DNA of 50,984 nt from Paenibacillus marchantiophytorum (GCF_014640555.1 NZ_BMHE01000008.1:179158-230141); one strand, 5' to 3'. Counted from the first letter of the stretch, positions 16,343-24,614 are shown. A program made the numbers and translations. The notes: generated from the letters alone by a model not told the origin.

Positions 16343-16487
16343 CTTGTTATGGAACTAACGATCCCAAAATAGTTTGAAGTCGCTGTTGCAGCAGGTTATG
16401 TTGTTTCAATAACGCTCCCCAGTAGCTCAACTTTCTCAATATCCGAGCCCCATCCCAGTTTAACGGTAGCTCAGATATCGAACATAA

Positions 16488-17207
16488 TTACCATCCAAGG
16501 TTCTCCCAACCGGCTTGCCGTTCTTTCCGGAAACGTTGAACCCAACTTTCAGCAACATCGTCAGCTATTTGATCAAAGAACGGGGGAGCCACATCAACTT
16601 CTTCTGCAGGTATACTTAAGTAATCTAATACTTGCCGGACAGTAGTCTCATATTTTTGCACAAAATCTTCATACACGATCGTAAGCGGCACGATGTCTTC
16701 CTCTGAAAAAAAATCTTCCATCGCTGCCTCCCGAAAGTTACATTCCACCAGCAAATGATTGATAGCGTTGAAATTATAATTGTCTATAATGTCCTCCTGT
16801 TGCGGTTTTTCCCCATGGACACGATGCCATTCTCCCGATACTATCGCTCTCCACCAAGATACGGCAAGCCTTACTTTGTTACGCCTAGTCATATAGATAT
16901 GTTTGCACTCGGGAAAAGCCGATTCCCAGATGCGCGGTCGAGACAAACCTTGTGGCAACTGTAATTCTTTTTGCAATATCTCAATCCATACCTGATTTAA
17001 AGAACATTTCATTCCAAACACACCATTTGGTGTCGTCCCTTCTCCCCAAATTCGCTGGATTTGTTGGATATTGATTACTTTTGGATCAAGATCATTCATC
17101 CATTCTCTTGGAACACCTGCGACTCCGGTTGATTCGAGTGCTTTATATAACAAGGTGCTTCCTGTTCTTTGTGCAAACCATATCGTGTAGCAACGTTTGG
17201 GTTTCAT
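16488..17207 (-). CDS. Stf0-family sulfotransferase
   Basis: A 239-residue PAPS-dependent sulfotransferase resembling the Stf0 (trehalose 2-sulfotransferase) family. The 5'-phosphosulfate loop is WFAQRTGSTLLYKAL near the N-terminus; the 3'-phosphate site is in MTRRNKVRLAVSWWRA. Conserved MKCSLNQVW and YEDFVQKYETTVRQVLDYL segments follow. It transfers sulfate to a sugar or lipid-linked acceptor that I cannot name. It lies 13 nt after an APS kinase gene, which would make its donor PAPS from APS, so the two form an operon and probably one cassette. Confidence 0.87.
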   Translation of the reverse strand: MKPKRCYTIWFAQRTGSTLLYKALESTGVAGVPREWMNDLDPKVINIQQIQRIWGEGTTPNGVFGMKCSLNQVWIEILQKELQLPQGLSRPRIWESAFPECKHIYMTRRNKVRLAVSWWRAIVSGEWHRVHGEKPQQEDIIDNYNFNAINHLLVECNFREAAMEDFFSEEDIVPLTIVYEDFVQKYETTVRQVLDYLSIPAEEVDVAPPFFDQIADDVAESWVQRFRKERQAGWENLGW

Positions 17208-17220
17208 TCAACATTCTCCT

Positions 17221-17790
17221 CTATTGTGGGTTTATTATCTTTCTCATCTTTAAATAATTAACGAGGTTGCTTACGCAATACCGTAAATCGCCGCTCTCTG
17301 TATCCAGAATTAAATCAGGGTTTACTGGCGGCTCATAAGGGGCTGAAATACCAGTGAAAAATGGAATATCACCTGCTTTTGCCAAATGGTACATTCCTTT
17401 AGGATCACGACGCTCACATTCCGCTAATGAACATCTTACATATAACTCCACATAATCTTGCCTACTAAATCGCTGTCTGACTATTGCGCGACTGGTTTCA
17501 GTAGGGGATATCATCGGTACCAAAACGAGAAAACCTGCTTCGATGAACATAAAAGCCACTTCCGCAGCGCGGCGCAAGTTCTCCTTTCGATGTTCATCGC
17601 TAAAACCGAGATCTCGGTTTAACCCTTTTCTTAAACTATCCCCGTCTAATACAAAGCATCTAATGCCACGTTGACATAGCTCTTTTTCCACTTCTAACGC
17701 CAATGTGGTTTTACCGGAACCAGGTAGACCCGAAAACCAAACAACACCGCTCGAATGTCCATTTATAGTCTCACGGTCAGCCCTTTGCAT
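17221..17790 (-). CDS. cysC: Adenylylsulfate (APS) kinase
   Basis: Converts APS and ATP to PAPS in the cytoplasm. The P-loop is FSGLPGSGKTTLA (about residues 19-31). LDGDSLRKGLNRDLGFSDEHRKENLRR is the APS-binding region, and DPKGMYHLAKAGDIPFFTG holds the family's conserved lid. It has 189 residues, full length. GAGGAG lies about 7 nt before the ATG. The sulfotransferase downstream is the likely consumer of PAPS. Upstream lie a promoter and a roughly 280-nt leader with a terminator-like hairpin, so expression is probably attenuated. Confidence 0.92.
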   Translation of the reverse strand: MQRADRETINGHSSGVVWFSGLPGSGKTTLALEVEKELCQRGIRCFVLDGDSLRKGLNRDLGFSDEHRKENLRRAAEVAFMFIEAGFLVLVPMISPTETSRAIVRQRFSRQDYVELYVRCSLAECERRDPKGMYHLAKAGDIPFFTGISAPYEPPVNPDLILDTESGDLRYCVSNLVNYLKMRKIINPQ

Positions 17791-17831
17791 TGAAACATCT
17801 CCTCTAATTAATTATTTTTTGAAATAGAAAA

Positions 17832-17863
17832 AAGCCGCTGAATGAACATAGTTCACCCACGGC
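17832..17863 (-). terminator. Attenuator-like terminator in the cysC leader
   Basis: On the minus strand GCCGTGGGTGAAC and GTTCATTCAGCGGC form a long imperfect stem followed by TTTTTTC, about 40 nt before the cysC start. Its position between promoter and gene suggests conditional termination. Confidence 0.65.
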
Positions 17864-18106
17864 TTCTATAAACGATAACCACAAATAGACGCACTTCATT
17901 TGCGGTATTGTATACGGGAGCAATGATGATGATTTGGTTCATGACAGATTAAACATGAACGAAGACATAGCAAAGCTTACCCCTCTAAACAGAGTAAGGT
18001 TCATTGGTCAGGTTCACGCGTTATTCAGTTAATTGATTAACCGAAAACTACTGTCAGGAACACATTCATCATCATCAAAACACTAATCCCACCTAATCAT
18101 ATAATT
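17864..18106 (-). promoter_or_regulatory. Structured leader of the cysC-stf0 operon, class unknown
   Basis: About 240 nt between promoter and attenuator with no gene. It holds several local stems, for example GTTCATG/CATGAAC (minus strand, near 17940-17965) and CTTAC/GTAAG around CTCTGTTTAGAG (near 17975-18000). TGAAC/GTTCA segments recur and could compete with the terminator stem. I do not recognise a known riboswitch, T-box or leader peptide. A riboswitch or protein-binding leader responding to sulfur metabolites is a guess. Confidence 0.45.
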
Positions 18107-18112
18107 TTTTCC

Positions 18113-18141
18113 ATTATAGCCCATTTGAGGAGATAATCAAA
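18113..18141 (-). promoter_or_regulatory. Promoter of the cysC-stf0 unit
   Basis: Minus-strand -35 TTTGAT (18136-18141) and -10 TATAAT (18113-18118), spaced 17 bp: a good sigma-A promoter. It lies inside the unit, so this cassette brings its own promoter. Confidence 0.65.
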
Positions 18142-18174
18142 GAGAAATTTTATTATTCTGACTATTCAGCTATA

Positions 18175-18335
18175 CTTCCCATTAGCGGAGTGAAAATAAA
18201 TTTGATAAAGTATCAGCTTTAAATGAGGACATATGTATAAAATCGCTTATTATGTGAACATGTAAAAAGGAGCTGCCGTGGCAGCTCCTTCATCGTTTGT
18301 ATAGAATCCTTTATTCAACTAACGTTCTCCATTAG
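18175..18335 (-). repeat. attC-like site 17 (long form)
   Basis: Left core CTTCCCATTAGCGGAGTGAA, stem AAGGAGCTGCC/GGCAGCTCCTT, right arm TTCAACTAACGTTCTCCATTAG. It is about 160 bp, longer than usual because of an A+T-rich insertion left of the stem. Confidence 0.72.
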
Positions 18336-18478
18336 CGTAGTGAGTTGAGTTTTCTCTGTGATACGGTTCTCCGTATATCGCTCACTGGTACAGCAGAATA
18401 CTCTTTCTGTCTGCCTCCATATGGATTTCCTTTATCAACGCCCTTAGCAACGTGCCTTGTACACCTATCACCCAACAT
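18332..18478 (-). CDS. Possible 48-residue orphan ORF
   Basis: Starts MLGDRCTRHVAKGVDKGNPY, is very basic, and ends with TAA inside the altered core (CTAATGG) of site 17, as many array genes do. It has no clear ribosome binding site and no recognisable family. It may be the C-terminal scrap of a lost cassette gene. Confidence 0.3.
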   Translation of the reverse strand: MLGDRCTRHVAKGVDKGNPYGGRQKEYSAVPVSDIRRTVSQRKLNSLR

Positions 18479-18566
18479 TTCTTAAGCGAAAATGCCACAT
18501 CCCATTATAATTTCGAATCATCAATATTGAGCACTCCACATGTATTTACATATTCAATAAAGGTGA

Positions 18567-19367
18567 CTATGCTTTTTTCCCAATCATAGTGTAGCTCATG
18601 GGGAGCTTCGCTTCTTTTTCCAAATGGGTAAAAATACAAGAAATATCATGGTTATGTTCCTCATATTCAGTGATATGGATGCCACTTTTAATGACTGCAT
18701 TGAAAATGGAAGCCAGTGTATGACTGAAGCTGTAATTGGTTGCAGATTCGTAGGTCGTGTTTCCAACATAATCAATACCGATATTGTTAATCCACGGCTC
18801 GCTTTTGAAATAAGAAAAGGCGATTTTCATGGGATCTTCAAATTCAGGCTCATCTTCCATAGCCAGCATGTTCAACATTGGATGCATTTCATAAATAACG
18901 AGCAAACCGCCTTTTTTAAGCAAGGTAGAGGCAATCTTAAAAAATTTGTTCAAATCAGGAAGCCACGTCAGAGCTCCGATAGATATGTATATCAGATCAT
19001 ATTGATTACTATGTACACTATCAATGTCGTAAACATCCATACGGACGAATGTGCAGGGCAAGCCGGAAGTTGTGGCAAGCCCCTTGGCTTCCTCAATGGC
19101 GTGATCAGAAATGTCAAACCCAGTGCCGCTTTGTGCACCTAGGTTGACCAGAGACAATACTTCCCTACCGTTGTTGCAGCAGAGCTGCGCCACGTTACGT
19201 CCTTGCAACCCTAGTCGGAGAAATGTACGAGTGATGTGTTCATCAAGCGTGGAGTAGCCTTTTGCTTGAAAAGCCTCACTTAATTGAATCGGGTTATGCT
19301 TCTGATGAATGGGATTTACTTCATTCCAAGCTTCACGGTTGGATTCTGTATATGTTTTGATGTTCAA
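18567..19367 (-). CDS. Class I SAM-dependent methyltransferase
   Basis: A methyltransferase of about 266 residues. Motif I is VAQLCCNNGREVLSLVNLGA, followed by the acidic GTGFDISDHAI, then FVRMDVYDID, YDLIYISIGALTWLPDL and LLKKGGLLVIYEMHP. I propose the TTG at 19367, 8 nt after AAGGAG; the GTG at 19376 overlaps that ribosome binding site. The C-terminal part (SYFKSEPWINNIGIDYVG) is typical of a small-molecule methyltransferase family common in Firmicutes. Substrate unknown. It is flanked by a short direct repeat (near 18530 and 19545). Confidence 0.85.
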   Translation of the reverse strand: MNIKTYTESNREAWNEVNPIHQKHNPIQLSEAFQAKGYSTLDEHITRTFLRLGLQGRNVAQLCCNNGREVLSLVNLGAQSGTGFDISDHAIEEAKGLATTSGLPCTFVRMDVYDIDSVHSNQYDLIYISIGALTWLPDLNKFFKIASTLLKKGGLLVIYEMHPMLNMLAMEDEPEFEDPMKIAFSYFKSEPWINNIGIDYVGNTTYESATNYSFSHTLASIFNAVIKSGIHITEYEEHNHDISCIFTHLEKEAKLPMSYTMIGKKA

Positions 19368-19447
19368 TCGAGCCACTCCTTGATTATTAGGTTTATTGCT
19401 TCTCCTGTAATTTCATATACTTCAGTAAAAAAGCTAATATTATCCAT
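19364..19447 (-). CDS. Possible 27-residue upstream ORF overlapping the methyltransferase
   Basis: MDNISFFTEVYEITGEAINL and seven more residues, ending in TGA just after the methyltransferase start. It has a weak AGGTG upstream. The overlap would allow translational coupling. It could equally be chance in an A+T-rich leader. Confidence 0.25.
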   Translation of the reverse strand: MDNISFFTEVYEITGEAINLIIKEWLD

Positions 19448-19698
19448 TGATACGCACCTGACCTTAAAAAGTTCCAATTATAGAATCATTCGACAAAAAT
19501 GGACTCAATGTCTTGAGCCGTACTGTCACATCTCATTTATTGATTCAGAACCATCAATATTAAGCACTCCGCTTGTGTCATTACGGTACTAAACTATTAA
19601 TTGAACACTAGTGATTCTATACATATTCAATTTTTCGCTGTATCAGTATGTGCGATACGCATCTCCGCGCTGTCTGTAACGGCAAGTTTTAAAAAAGG

Positions 19699-19736
19699 CC
19701 ATCCGCTAAAAGGATGGCCTACAGTCTATAGAAAGT
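19699..19736 (+). terminator. Hairpin downstream of the DJ-1 gene
   Basis: AGGCCATCC/GGATGGCCT with a 7-nt loop, preceded by AAAAAA on the plus strand, i.e. a T run after the stem on the minus strand. It fits a terminator for the DJ-1 gene. A TAACGG just to its left hints at an eroded array site. Confidence 0.55.
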
Positions 19737-19747
19737 TAATGTATCTG

Positions 19748-20347
19748 TTATTCGTACGGCATGAAAACATTGGATAAATTGCCCGAGCGATAGTAAGGGT
19801 AGTCCATCATGTTCTGGACCTTTTTCGCCATATCCGCATTCGTTAATGATTCAACAAGGTACAAACCTAAATCAATAGAAGCTGAAACACCGCCACCCGT
19901 AAAAGTATCCCCGTCCCGTACAATACGGGCTTTAATAACCTCTGAGCAATAAGGAGTCAACAATTCGTAAGCATTTGGGTTCGTTGTCGCCATTTTCCCA
20001 CTTAAGAATCCTGCGGCCCCTAAAAGCAATGCTCCTGTACAGACAGATACTTTGTACTGTACATCGCGTGCCCTTTGGATCCATGAAACAAATTCCGTAT
20101 CATATCTCAGTTCTCTAGTAGGCATACCACCAGGAATAAATATCAAATCATATCCGGATAAATCTGGGCAAACATGCTTTATTTTTATTGTCATACCTCG
20201 ATCGTCTGTAATCTCCTCTTTGTTTGCACAGAGATCCCACGATACTCCTTCTTTGGCCTTTAGAATTCTTAACCAAGATACCGCATTGTAAAAACCAACA
20301 AAATCTAATGTTGTCATCTTGTCAAACAGAATGTAAGCCATCTTCAT
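19748..20347 (-). CDS. DJ-1/PfpI family protein
   Basis: A 199-residue glutamine-amidotransferase-like (DJ-1/PfpI) protein. FIPGGMPTREL carries the conserved glycine-rich loop with its acidic site, and VSVCTGALLLGAAG carries the nucleophile-elbow cysteine. ATTNPNAYELL and RDGDTFTGGGVSASIDL follow, as in AraC-like or isonitrile-hydratase-like members. Gene start ATG 20347 with TAGGTG upstream. A ZTP riboswitch and terminator lie directly upstream, so it is likely expressed when purine/folate metabolism is disturbed. The reaction is unknown: glyoxalase, hydratase and deglycase have all been proposed for the family. Confidence 0.85.
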   Translation of the reverse strand: MKMAYILFDKMTTLDFVGFYNAVSWLRILKAKEGVSWDLCANKEEITDDRGMTIKIKHVCPDLSGYDLIFIPGGMPTRELRYDTEFVSWIQRARDVQYKVSVCTGALLLGAAGFLSGKMATTNPNAYELLTPYCSEVIKARIVRDGDTFTGGGVSASIDLGLYLVESLTNADMAKKVQNMMDYPYYRSGNLSNVFMPYE

Positions 20348-20379
20348 CCCTGAGCACCTAACCTTTCATTATTTGAAAT

Positions 20380-20409
20380 AAAAAAAGCATCTGATCTAAG
20401 ATCAAATAC
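20380..20409 (-). terminator. Expression-platform terminator of the ZTP riboswitch
   Basis: Minus-strand stem ATTTGATCT/AGATCAGAT followed by a T-rich run (GCTTTTTTT), 35-60 nt before the DJ-1 start. It is the expected off-switch of the riboswitch just upstream. Confidence 0.75.
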
Positions 20410-20410
20410 T

Positions 20411-20482
20411 TTGCCCAGGCGTACGGCTATTTATCTGTGTGCTCCCTCATGGTTCTCCATGTTTACGCCAGTCACACACAGT
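20411..20482 (-). promoter_or_regulatory. ZTP/ZMP (pfl) riboswitch
   Basis: Minus-strand RNA contains, in order: P1 strand CTGTGTG, the conserved GACTGGCG, a hairpin CATGG/CCATG, GGGAGC, P1 closing strand CACACAG, a short linker, and the second conserved element CCGTACGCCTGGGC. This order and these motifs match the pfl RNA, which binds ZTP/ZMP and turns genes on under folate stress. A terminator follows. It sits inside a cassette unit in front of a DJ-1/PfpI gene. Confidence 0.85.
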
Positions 20483-20576
20483 ATTGAGTTAAGAATAATC
20501 ATGCTTAAAAATTCCAATATTTACAAGACATATCATTGTGTATATTAAGTAAACTACTCCATTATCCTGCCCAATA

Positions 20577-20650
20577 GCTTAATGACAAAAAGAGCAGCTG
20601 CCGCGGCGTTCTGCTCTCAAGTTTGTTTCAACTAACGTACCCGCGTAACG
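20577..20650 (-). repeat. attC-like site 18
   Basis: CTGCCCAATAGCTTAATGAC, stem AGAGCAG/CTGCTCT, right arm TTTCAACTAACGTACCCGCGTAAC. Its left half is nearly the same as those of sites 30 and 36. It marks the left border of the plus-strand interruption. Confidence 0.75.
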
Positions 20651-21183
20651 AACTTTCTTATTCCGAGGAGGATGCTTTGCGATGAAATGCTTTTATCAAT
20701 GAGTAATATTTTTCAGCGCCGAACGCTCAGGTTGAAATAATGTCCCGATAAAAAAAGGATGTCGATCCAGTTACATAATACGAACTTTGCCAATTCAAAC
20801 CGTAATTACAAATTCCATACTGTTTAACAATTTCAGGAGAGCCATAAAAACCCTATCGTTTTTGAACCGGGGGTCAGCTTAAACGCATGCGTTTTTTCGC
20901 TGACCGAACAAGAGAGCGGAGCAACTAAAATCAACGAGGCGTCAGGATTTTCCTCGGCATGAGAAATGAACTGACTTCATCAGATGGGCGTCGATATTCT
21001 TCAATTGTGAAACACTCAATAAGGAAGTCCATTTTTTAAATGTACAGATAGATTTACAAACTGTTCCTTACATATATTCAACAATTTCACCACCTATAAC
21101 TTCTAACGCTACCATCTGATTGTATACCAATACCCCTATATAAACATTACATATTTTTGTAACACAGATATTCCCGTATATCT
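20651..21183. other. Gene-free stretch
   Basis: About 530 bp with no convincing reading frame. It holds the palindromic hairpin GGTCAGC..GCTGACC near 20880-20920 with an inner AACGCATGCGTT, terminator-like on the plus strand. It may be decayed coding sequence. Confidence 0.5.
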
Positions 21184-21295
21184 CACCGTTAGTAAAATAA
21201 TTGCCGATTCATATTGCTTCCATTTAAATAAATCCAATTTCGTTTCCAAAGCACTTTGCTACGTTATCATGAATTAGAACTTTGCACCACAACCC
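21184..21295 (-). mobile_element. Remnant of an IS6-family element end
   Basis: About 110 bp matching the first part of the IS6-type elements at 38.96 and 39.59 kb: the terminal GGGTTGTGGTGCAAAG (ending at 21295) and the first transposase codons up to YESAIILLT. The rest of the element is gone. It shows that an IS6 copy once sat here, beside the left end of the plus-strand block. Confidence 0.75.
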
Positions 21296-21396
21296 TCAAT
21301 TTCACTCCTTCATATATTGCTGTTCAATTTGATGGCTCTAATATCATGATTATGAAATTTATACGGCACAACGAGGTATGGATTTTACCGGAGTGA

Positions 21397-21564
21397 AAAG
21401 CCAATTCGAATTACACCATTTGTGTGAAGCAGCGTGCCTTTGAGCTTCAATCCTACTACAAGCAGATCGAAGCTTCCAAATTTAAGGCCATCTATATCAA
21501 ATCCGCTCCCGCTGTTAGGTGGTTTGACGCTCATCAAGAAATTAATGTAGAATATTCAAAATAG
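21397..21564 (+). pseudogene. C-terminal gene fragment, family unknown
   Basis: A 55-codon open frame after an in-frame TGA. It reads RAFELQSYYKQIEASKFKAI onward to APAVRWFDAHQEINVEYSK and looks like real protein, but I cannot assign it. There is no start codon or ribosome binding site. It lies on the plus strand upstream of the heparinase-like gene and may be part of the same transferred block. Confidence 0.4.
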
Positions 21565-21621
21565 ATGGACACTTTCTTTGTTTGGTATATAAAAGTGTAT
21601 TTATAGGGGGCAATGGAGTAA

Positions 21622-23766
21622 ATGAATGGTGATTATGATAAATTGATAGAATTGCTTGAACTTGGGCATCCCGGGTTACAAGAAGTGCGAGAAGCGGCTT
21701 CGAACCGTGACACCGAGAGGGCGATTGAAGCATTAAAGCGGCATTTCTTGCTTAGATCGTCACCAGTGCTGTTCATACGTGACGAAGATAAGCCGGAATT
21801 AATTGAGTACGTTAATCGAAATTGTCAGCACGACGTTACCGAAACACTGCAGATTGCAGACGAAGTCGTCCGCCAAACATTCCTATTTCGTTATCGTTGG
21901 GATATGGAGCGGACGCATGTTCCCGTTACATTTGAAGGCCCTATTCAATGGGACCATGTTCCTGCATACGACGAAGAATGGGCGTACATGCTGAACCGTC
22001 ATCGATATTGGTTATCGCTCGGCCAAGCATACTGGCTTACCGGCGATGAGATTTATGCGGAAACATTCTCCCGTCAACTGGAGGACTGGATTGATCGCAC
22101 CCCGCTGACGCCTGAGGCGCAGGCGATCACATGGCGTACGATCGAGGCCGGCATCCGCTGCGAGAACTGGATCAAAGCTTTTCAATATTTCAAACATAGC
22201 CCCCATTTCACGTCCAAGCTTTTTGCCAAAATGTTGTTGTCGCTATATGAGCACGGCTCGTACATTGCAGCACACAATGATGGATGGCGAAACATTAGCA
22301 ATTGGGGCGTGCTGGAAAACCATGGCTTGTTCGAATTGTCTGTTTTTGCGCCTGAGTTCAAGCATAGTATGGAATGGCGCGAGCTTGCCGTTCGCAGGCT
22401 GAAAGAGATGGCCCGCCTGCAGGTGGCTGCAGACGGTATGCATTGGGAGCAGTCGCCGATGTACCATAACGAGGTTTTTCACTGCTTGCTCGATAATTTA
22501 ATTTTATCGCAAAAAAATAACATTCCTTTCGATAAATCCGTCAGCGCAACGGCACACAGAATGGCCTACGCCGATCTGTATATGGCGAAACCAAACGGCC
22601 ATCAGCCGATGCAGGGCGACAGCGATAATACCGATGTGCGGGATTTGCTAACATTAGCAGCTATATATTTTAACGATGGCGCACTAAAATTTGGCGCGTA
22701 TCCGCGTGTCGATTTCGATAGCGTATGGAGCTTCGGGCCGGAAAGCATTCAGGCTTATGAGCGGCTGAAGGCAGAGACCCCCCCGCATGCTTCGCATGCT
22801 TTCAAGCAATCCGGCAATTTCGTTATGCGTTCGGGTTGGGACGAGGAAGCGCTGTACTTATATTTCCACTGCGGTCACCTCGGTGGTGGTCACGGGCATG
22901 CCGATATGCTGCATATCGATCTGTACGCTTATGGAAGGGATCTGCTCACCGATCTCGGCCGATATACCTACAGTAATCATTTCGAGCTGCGCAACTATCT
23001 CAAAGCGAATAGCAGCCACAATACGACGCAAGTGGACGGTATAGATTTTACCGAATGCAAGGATTCTTGGACGTTCGGCCGCATCGCCAGACCTGTCGGT
23101 GCCGATTGGATTTCGAGCCCGAAGTTCGATTATGCGGAAGGCAGTCACGATGGCTATCATCACTTGAATGATCCTGTCTATCCGCTGCGCCGCATTTTGT
23201 TCGTCAAGCCTGGATACTGGGTGCTATCGGACAGTTTTGACAGCAAGGAAGAGCATACCTTCGCGCAATTCTTCCATTTCGCACCGGGTGAGATCGTCGT
23301 CGATCCCTCAAGCAAAACGTGCTTCACGAATGAGAAAAAAGCGACCAACCTCTGCATCATCCCTGTGCATCCCGATCCACTTCAAGCACACTTGCAGGAA
23401 GGGTACATTTCCTATTCGTACAACTCGGTTGAAACCAACAAATCGGTAGCCTATGAAACCCGAGCCAAAGGTTTTGCTTCGATGATGTGCGTGCTATATC
23501 CGCAAAAACCAGGCGAAACGGAAGCCCCCTTCGTCGAATCGCTAAGCGTGCACAAGTATAACGGCGATACCGTCAATCCAACTTATGCGCAAGCATGTAA
23601 AATAAAGTCGCCTGGATCCGACGAGGAACATATCGTCGTCATCTGCCACCGCAGGCCGTCCGTTCATTTGGAATCTTACCTTGTCGATGGCATTCAAATT
23701 TTCGGCGAGGTCGTACTGATCAAAAAACGAGGAGAAACAGATGTGGAAGTGATGGTTGTTAAGTAG
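21622..23766 (+). CDS. Heparinase II/III-family polysaccharide lyase-like protein
   Basis: A 714-residue protein with the two-domain layout of heparinase II/III-like lyases. An alpha/alpha-toroid comes first (RYRWDMERTHVPVTFEGPIQWDHVP, WRTIEAGIRCENWIKAF, NWGVLENHGLFEL, MHWEQSPMYHNEV). A beta-sandwich follows (FVMRSGWDEEALYLYFHCG, GHGHADMLHIDLYAYGRDLL, SSHNTTQVDG). The N/H, H and Y residues in these motifs fit the catalytic and metal-binding sites. There is no signal peptide, so it may degrade imported oligosaccharides. GGAG is 3 nt before the ATG. It is on the plus strand with no array site attached, unlike the cassettes. Confidence 0.85.
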   Translation: MNGDYDKLIELLELGHPGLQEVREAASNRDTERAIEALKRHFLLRSSPVLFIRDEDKPELIEYVNRNCQHDVTETLQIADEVVRQTFLFRYRWDMERTHVPVTFEGPIQWDHVPAYDEEWAYMLNRHRYWLSLGQAYWLTGDEIYAETFSRQLEDWIDRTPLTPEAQAITWRTIEAGIRCENWIKAFQYFKHSPHFTSKLFAKMLLSLYEHGSYIAAHNDGWRNISNWGVLENHGLFELSVFAPEFKHSMEWRELAVRRLKEMARLQVAADGMHWEQSPMYHNEVFHCLLDNLILSQKNNIPFDKSVSATAHRMAYADLYMAKPNGHQPMQGDSDNTDVRDLLTLAAIYFNDGALKFGAYPRVDFDSVWSFGPESIQAYERLKAETPPHASHAFKQSGNFVMRSGWDEEALYLYFHCGHLGGGHGHADMLHIDLYAYGRDLLTDLGRYTYSNHFELRNYLKANSSHNTTQVDGIDFTECKDSWTFGRIARPVGADWISSPKFDYAEGSHDGYHHLNDPVYPLRRILFVKPGYWVLSDSFDSKEEHTFAQFFHFAPGEIVVDPSSKTCFTNEKKATNLCIIPVHPDPLQAHLQEGYISYSYNSVETNKSVAYETRAKGFASMMCVLYPQKPGETEAPFVESLSVHKYNGDTVNPTYAQACKIKSPGSDEEHIVVICHRRPSVHLESYLVDGIQIFGEVVLIKKRGETDVEVMVVK

Positions 23767-23837
23767 GTACAAGCCTAGAGGGATTCATGATTTTTTCTAC
23801 CTAAAATGATTGAATGTCCCTTTTAGTTTATGTAACA

Positions 23838-23875
23838 GCTTCTTCGCTGTTACATCGCTTTTTATAATGCCAGTT
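23838..23875 (+). terminator. Terminator after the heparinase-like gene
   Basis: ATGTAACAGC/GCTGTTACAT around a short loop, followed by CGCTTTTTAT. About 70 nt after the stop codon. Confidence 0.75.
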
Positions 23876-23962
23876 TATTTCAATATATCGCAATTGATTC
23901 CGTAATTCCTTAAGAGATATTGTCAAGAAAAGTCGAACAAAAATAAACTTATATCAATTTTT

Positions 23963-24013
23963 GCGAATGACAAACAACCCTCTCCACAACGAAGAGGGTT
24001 GTTTGTCATTCGC
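23963..24013. repeat. 21-bp perfect inverted repeat
   Basis: The arm at 23963-23983 (begins GCGAATGACAAACAACCC) is the exact reverse complement of 23993-24013, with a 9-nt loop. A weak T-rich stretch follows (CTATTTTACTGGGCTTTTTC). It is either a strong terminator or a folded RNA end. Confidence 0.65.
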
Positions 24014-24221
24014 CTATTTTACTGGGCTTTTTCTCTATATCCTTACCACGCACTCCACATGTGTCGAGACCGTGAAAGGGATATAAGTGATGCCTTATGA
24101 AATCTTGTTTTCATTCGCTTCACTTTCATTCTGACCTTGATAATCGATAGAGGAATTTGTAATTATATGTCGAAAATACCTATCAGGGTAAACATACTGA
24201 CACAAGAAAGGATTAATAAAA

Positions 24222-24614
24222 ATGAATACTATACATTCAGACCACAACGTCCTCCAGTACGACGAAAGTTTAAAAACCGTGATACTCACAAGAAAAATAT
24301 TTGTAACTGGTGATCAATACCGCGATCCTCTTTTGAAAGGTTTGCAGCTTATGGAAGATAATAATTCTTGCAAATTCATTTCAGATATCCACGATCTAGG
24401 AGTAATATCGCAAGATGACCAAGATTGGTTTGTAAAAAATTGGATTACTTTGGCAACGAAATCAGGTTTAAAATATTTTGCAGTGGTACACCCGGCGAAA
24501 ATGATTGGTCAAATCTCTGTTCGTAAAATGGAAAGCAATGCAGGCGAATTTCCTTTCCAGTATCTACAATTTCATGATATCGATGAAGCAAAAACATGGA
24601 TCTCTTCCATATAA
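24222..24614 (+). CDS. STAS/SpoIIAA-like small protein
   Basis: A 130-residue protein with an alternating strand-helix pattern resembling stand-alone STAS/SEC14-type proteins: LKTVILTRKIFVTGDQYRD, CKFISDIHDLGVIS, LKYFAVVHPAKMIG, LQFHDIDEAKTWI. No phosphorylatable serine motif is obvious. AAAGGA lies 9 nt before the ATG and a terminator follows the stop. It is on the plus strand, within the interruption of the cassette array. The role is unknown; the fold assignment is moderate. Confidence 0.6.
   Translation: MNTIHSDHNVLQYDESLKTVILTRKIFVTGDQYRDPLLKGLQLMEDNNSCKFISDIHDLGVISQDDQDWFVKNWITLATKSGLKYFAVVHPAKMIGQISVRKMESNAGEFPFQYLQFHDIDEAKTWISSI

Larger units (their letters stand above)
16093..16425 (-). 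repeat. attC-like site 16, expanded to about 330 bp
   Basis: The left core CTGCCCGT is followed by CCCTCGGTT and then TAGCTTAACG, so 9 bp are inserted in the middle of the core. The right half appears at 16405-16425 (TTTCAATAACGCTCCCCAGTAG), with a second right-half-like stretch at 16351-16371 (GGAACTAACGATCCC). Between them lie a terminator-like hairpin and a 14-bp palindrome. This site looks invaded or duplicated. Confidence 0.5.

Noticed and set aside
18052..18075. Leader peptide (ATG-ATG-ATG) in the cysC leader
   Set aside because: The frame stops after six codons (MMMNVS) and the ribosome binding site is poorly placed; no codon pattern suggests ribosome-controlled attenuation.
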